Assembly (NCBI RefSeq): GCF_025291715.1
Contig: NZ_JAMBIZ010000037.1
Span: 1 to 34,607, forward strand
Direction: 5' to 3'
Source of the DNA: Metasolibacillus sp.
GTDB taxonomy: Bacteria > Bacillota > Bacilli > Bacillales_A > Planococcaceae
Length of the DNA: 34,607 nt
Shown: one piece after another, positions 31,715 through 34,607 of the stretch
Layout: each line of letters begins with the position of its first letter
Numbering within the stretch: position 1 is the first letter of the stretch
Position numbers and translations under genes: made by a program
The notes under the pieces: model-generated
Database searches by the model: none
Told to the model about the DNA's origin: nothing
Seen by the model: only the letters and a program-made list of their open reading frames with translations

Positions 31715-33289
31715 CTATTCTTCCGTTATTTCAAGCTCTTCCTTTGGCTGCACGGGCTTTGATACTGCTACTGGTGTTGGTGCCGGTGCTTGCTGTACGT
31801 ACTGCTTGATGGCATTTTTACCAACATATGTTTCAATTAATTCCTTGACATCAATGCCTGATGAAGCTTTTAATGTTTCTTGCAATGACCCCATTAAATT
31901 TGTTGCGTAAGAAGTGACTTTGTTGGCGCCGCCACCTTCGCCACCACCTGTGTCAACAACTGTAATTTTGTCGATGTTGGATAATGGGCTTGCGATTTGC
32001 TTCGCGTATTCTGGCAACATGCGAACCACCATGTCTAACACGGCTGCTTGACCGTATTGTTCAAATGCTTCTGCGATTTTTTGCTTCGCTTCTGCCTCCG
32101 CTAAACCGCGTAGACGAATGATTTCTGCCTCTGCTGCCCCTTGCGCACGCTCTGCGTCTGCTTTTGCCAAACCGTCAAGACGAATGCGCTCTGCTTCAGC
32201 TTGTGCCTGTGCCTCGATACGATATTTTTCCGCATCTGCCTGTGTTAATTGCTTCATTTTTTCTGCCGAAGCTTGTTGCTCAATCGCATAACGCTCCGCA
32301 TCTGCTTTTTTCTTCACTTCAGAATCATATTGACGCTCACGACGTGAAATTTCGTGCTCTTCTAATTCGATTTGCTTTTGACGCTCAATGATTTGTACTT
32401 GCATTTCTTGCTCTGTTACTTCCTGTTTCGCACGGGCTGTTTCTAGCTCATAGGCTTGGTCAGCACGGGCTCTTGCAATATCTTGCTCACGGCGATATTC
32501 CGCTACTTTTAATTGATTGTCTTTTTCCGCTTCCGCAATTTCTGTTGCACGTGCAAGTTCGGCTTTTTGTGCCTCTTGATCTGCTTGTGCACGCTTAATA
32601 CGCGTTTCTTTATCTGCTTCTGCTGTTGCAATATCTGCATCGCGTTTTACTTGTGCGATACGTGGCTTCCCTAGCGATTCTAAGTAGCCATTTTTATCGC
32701 GCACATCTTTAATTGTAAATGATACAATCATCAGACCCATTTTCGCTAAATCTTGCGAGGCAACGCGTTGTACTTCCTGTGAGAATTTATCGCGATTTTT
32801 GTAGATTTCCTCTACTGTCATCGAGCCTAAAATCGAGCGTAAATGCCCTTCTAATACTTCACGTGCTTCCATTTCACGCTCATGCTTATCTTTCCCTAAA
32901 AATTGCTCTGCTGCTGTTGCGATTTCAGAAATCGAACCGCCAATTTTGATGATGGCTGTACCGTCTGCCATAACTGGTACACCTTGCTCTGTGTAAACTT
33001 CTGGTGTTGTTACTTCTAGTTTACTAGATAGCAAGCTAAGTGGCTCTGCCTGCTGGAATACTGGAAATACGAATGTACCGCCACCACGAATAATTTTAAT
33101 ACGATTACCTGTCTCATCTGTATGAACATTTTTTGAGCCTAAGTAGCTTCCTGTCACAATTAATGCTTCATCTGGACCTGCTGTACGGTATTTCGATACG
33201 TAAATTCCTAAAAGAGCGATAATAATAAAGACAACTACCCCAATAATAATTAATGTACCTATCATACCTGTGTTGAAAAGATCTGCCAT
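31715..33289 (-). CDS. floT: Flotillin-like protein FloT
   Basis: 524 residues; AAAGGAGG precedes ATG 33289. An N-terminal membrane segment (about 10-30) is followed by the SPFH/band-7 domain (about 40-215; GGTFVFPVFQQAEPLSL, EVLEGHLRSILGSMTVEEIY, GLMIVSFTIKDV). A long Ala/Glu/Lys-rich coiled coil (about 220-400) contains repeated AEAE and RAxAD motifs. A C-terminal oligomerisation region (QAAVLDMVVRMLPEYAKQIASPL, then a GGGEGGG linker) follows. It organises membrane microdomains and affects fluidity. It is paired with the NfeD-like gene upstream as yuaF-yuaG in B. subtilis. A third gene (yuaI) is absent. Confidence 0.96.
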   Translation of the reverse strand: MADLFNTGMIGTLIIIGVVVFIIIALLGIYVSKYRTAGPDEALIVTGSYLGSKNVHTDETGNRIKIIRGGGTFVFPVFQQAEPLSLLSSKLEVTTPEVYTEQGVPVMADGTAIIKIGGSISEIATAAEQFLGKDKHEREMEAREVLEGHLRSILGSMTVEEIYKNRDKFSQEVQRVASQDLAKMGLMIVSFTIKDVRDKNGYLESLGKPRIAQVKRDADIATAEADKETRIKRAQADQEAQKAELARATEIAEAEKDNQLKVAEYRREQDIARARADQAYELETARAKQEVTEQEMQVQIIERQKQIELEEHEISRRERQYDSEVKKKADAERYAIEQQASAEKMKQLTQADAEKYRIEAQAQAEAERIRLDGLAKADAERAQGAAEAEIIRLRGLAEAEAKQKIAEAFEQYGQAAVLDMVVRMLPEYAKQIASPLSNIDKITVVDTGGGEGGGANKVTSYATNLMGSLQETLKASSGIDVKELIETYVGKNAIKQYVQQAPAPTPVAVSKPVQPKEELEITEE

Positions 33290-33307
33290 GCTGTTTCCTC
33301 CTTTAAA

Positions 33308-33847
33308 TTATGCGTTGGCGAAGCCTTTGTCATATGATGTAACAAAAGCCGTCCCCTCTTTTACTTCAATAATTAAAACCTTCGTGTCATATGGAATTTC
33401 GTCACCTTGATAGCTCGCTGCTCGTTTCGAAATGATTCCGTTCACCGATTCGATAACAATTTCACCAAAGCCATCTAGCGGAATTGGTACAATGACCCTC
33501 CCCGTCTGCCCTTCTAACGATGCGTCCGTATAAACGAGCGACACCTCTGCTGAGCGCAACGGGACTAGTAGGAAGAAATACAGCAATGCGGTGAAAATCG
33601 CTGCAATTACTAGCGCAATGACGAAAGCGACAATGCTTGTTAGAGAAGTAAAGCGTTCAAGCAAATAGCCACTTGCTGCTGTGATAGAAATAAATGAAAG
33701 TATCACAGCTGGGTCGAAAAATGGGATTCCTTCTGCTATACCATCTGCTAAATCAGCAAATACGAAATAGAGTATTGTACAGCTACCAATCACAATCAAT
33801 ATGGTTAAATAAATCGCTGTGAGTGAAAATCCAAACACCTTTGCCAT
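33308..33847 (-). CDS. yuaF: NfeD-like membrane protein YuaF
   Basis: 179 residues with four hydrophobic segments (about 7-30, 44-60, 66-80 and 82-98). A C-terminal OB-fold domain (about 105-175) is typical of NfeD: ASLEGQTGRVIVPIPLDGFGEIVIE, then GDEIPYDTKVLIIEVKEGTAFV. NfeD proteins partner flotillin/SPFH proteins. ATG 33847 follows GGGGG directly, so GTG 33838 three codons on, at better spacing, is an alternative start. It is 18 bases upstream of floT and driven by a sigma-W-type promoter. Confidence 0.92.
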   Translation of the reverse strand: MAKVFGFSLTAIYLTILIVIGSCTILYFVFADLADGIAEGIPFFDPAVILSFISITAASGYLLERFTSLTSIVAFVIALVIAAIFTALLYFFLLVPLRSAEVSLVYTDASLEGQTGRVIVPIPLDGFGEIVIESVNGIISKRAASYQGDEIPYDTKVLIIEVKEGTAFVTSYDKGFANA

Positions 33848-33873
33848 CCCCCTTTCTTATGTATTACCTTATT

Positions 33874-33900
33874 TACGAATAACTTCCAAGAAAGTTTCGA
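33874..33900 (-). promoter_or_regulatory. Sigma-W (ECF) promoter of yuaF-floT
   Basis: On the minus strand GAAAC (33894-33898, in TCGAAAC) and CGTA (33874-33877) are exactly 16 bases apart, the textbook sigma-W arrangement TGAAAC-N16-CGTA. The -10 lies 27 bases before the yuaF start. In B. subtilis yuaF-floT is also a sigma-W target. Confidence 0.85.
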
Positions 33901-34230
33901 AAAAATGAAAAAATATTCGCTCAATCAACAATATTCACCATTTATCGACGCTCACCTTATTTTACCAACTTAAACATTCTCCATCAATAGCATATATATA
34001 CTTAAAAATAAGGAGAGGGAACGCATGGTGATAATTTATTAATATCAAAATTTATGTTTATATGTAATAAGATATTTGCACTCAAAAAGAACACTTAATT
34101 TTATTATAAAACTTCTTCAAATTCCTTTACTTAAAGATAATAGGTGAAAGAATGCAAGTAAGTAAGAGAACTTTGAGTTAACAGACTTTTGCTATACTTG
34201 CAACTTCAAAAGGGAGAGGAGACGAAACGG

Positions 34231-34449
34231 ATTACAAGACAACTATATAAAAATATAAAAGCAGTGAAGGATATGAATAAAGCATTAATGTATAAAAATT
34301 TAATTTCATATGGTAGCTTGTTAAAAGAATTCATAAGGAATTAAAGCTTGACTCATACTGAAGATATTATTGTTATGGCTTAATGGTATGTTGGTTTAAA
34401 TGAGGATACAAACTTTTCAATCTATATTAGAAATGATTCAGATTATTAA
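34231..34449 (+). pseudogene. Decayed small gene with intact ribosome binding site
   Basis: GGGAGAGGAG (34212-34221) is followed at nine bases by ATT in place of ATG. The frame then reads TRQLYKNIKAVKDMNKALMY, KNLISYGSLLKEFIRN, a TAA (34342-34344), LTHTEDIIVMA, a second TAA, WYVGLNEDTNFSIYIRNDSDY, and two consecutive TAA stops (34447-34452). All pieces lie in one frame, so about 70 codons appear to have been lost by a start mutation and two nonsense changes. No family recognised. The rest of 33901-34560 holds no gene. It does hold another strong ribosome binding site (AGGAGAGGG 34011-34019) before a five-codon frame at 34025, possibly also decayed. Confidence 0.4.
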
Positions 34450-34589
34450 TAATGACTGTGGCTATTTTTTATAGCTGAGTTAATTTCATAATTCCAATCC
34501 CTTCGGTATCAAGGGTTTCAACTAAATAAAAATGAGGCACCTCCCCAAATTCGATATAATGGTAGTGACTAAACAACCCACCGAAAGGA

Positions 34590-34607
34590 ATGATGCCTCA
34601 TGACTAT
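34590..34607 (+). CDS. Start of a gene cut by the window edge, possibly a transposase
   Basis: Tandem ATG codons (34590, 34593) after CGAAAGGA (34582-34589) open a frame reading MPHDY at the edge. TATAAT (34555-34560) lies upstream. TGAGGCA (34533-34539) and TGCCTCA (34594-34600) form an inverted repeat that would place the start in a hairpin, an arrangement insertion sequences use to block read-through expression. The first residues resemble ISL3-type transposase starts as I remember them; too little is visible to decide. Confidence 0.3.

Overview
This window looks like chromosomal DNA of a low-GC, spore-former-type Firmicute, most probably a Planococcaceae/Bacillaceae member close to Lysinibacillus or Solibacillus. 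The assignment is inferred from the AT-rich composition, strong GGAGG ribosome binding sites, frequent TTG/GTG starts, and gene neighbourhoods shared with Bacillus subtilis (xpaC-yaaN, odhA-odhB, degV/ypmR-ypmS-msrA-msrB, yuaF-floT). Most of it is core housekeeping DNA; the accessory material lies at the two edges and in the intergenic gaps.

Layout. 1-512: the 3' end of a transposase gene (IS110-like, tentative), followed by a GC-richer stretch without a credible gene that may encode the element's guide RNA. 513-2713: xpaC and a TelA-family gene, then two small genes. 2756-5511: a three-gene polar amino-acid ABC transporter on the minus strand. Its leader holds a clear lysine riboswitch with a sigma-A promoter and a terminator, which marks the transporter as a probable lysine importer. 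5592-10118: a small membrane protein, a short tandem repeat, and odhA-odhB (2-oxoglutarate dehydrogenase E1 and E2). 10364-14531: an ArlRS/YkoGH-like two-component system and a four-PAS diguanylate cyclase. 14532-15242: a long gap with an sRNA candidate. 15243-20691: an acetyltransferase, a stand-alone MurG homologue, a secreted CAP-domain protein, a COG0523 metallochaperone-type GTPase and a CtpA/B-type S41 protease. 20865-23415: hypothetical genes, deoD and yozE. 23483-25330: a methyl-accepting chemotaxis protein. 25433-25794: a striking 40-bp tandem array made of 20-bp half-units. 25804-29408: msrB, msrA, ypmS, ypmR and degV, with an unusual multi-hairpin element in the ypmR-degV gap. 29603-31657: a hemolysin-III-type membrane protein, a lipoprotein gene and a truncated tandem copy of that lipoprotein gene. 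31715-33900: yuaF-floT (NfeD and flotillin) behind an excellent sigma-W promoter match. 33901-34607: gene-poor DNA with a decayed small gene and the first codons of what is probably another insertion sequence.

How the genes work together. The minus-strand ABC operon is a self-contained uptake unit under feedback control by its predicted ligand. odhA-odhB provides central TCA flux. ypmR-ypmS-msrA-msrB is a translationally coupled envelope/oxidative-repair operon. yuaF-floT is an envelope-stress membrane-organising operon. No defence system, CRISPR array, phage module or biosynthetic cluster was found. The strongest items for a second look are the lysine riboswitch, the IS-associated RNA candidate at the left edge, the helically phased repeat arrays, the lipoprotein pseudogene and the switch-like hairpins near 28.4 kb.
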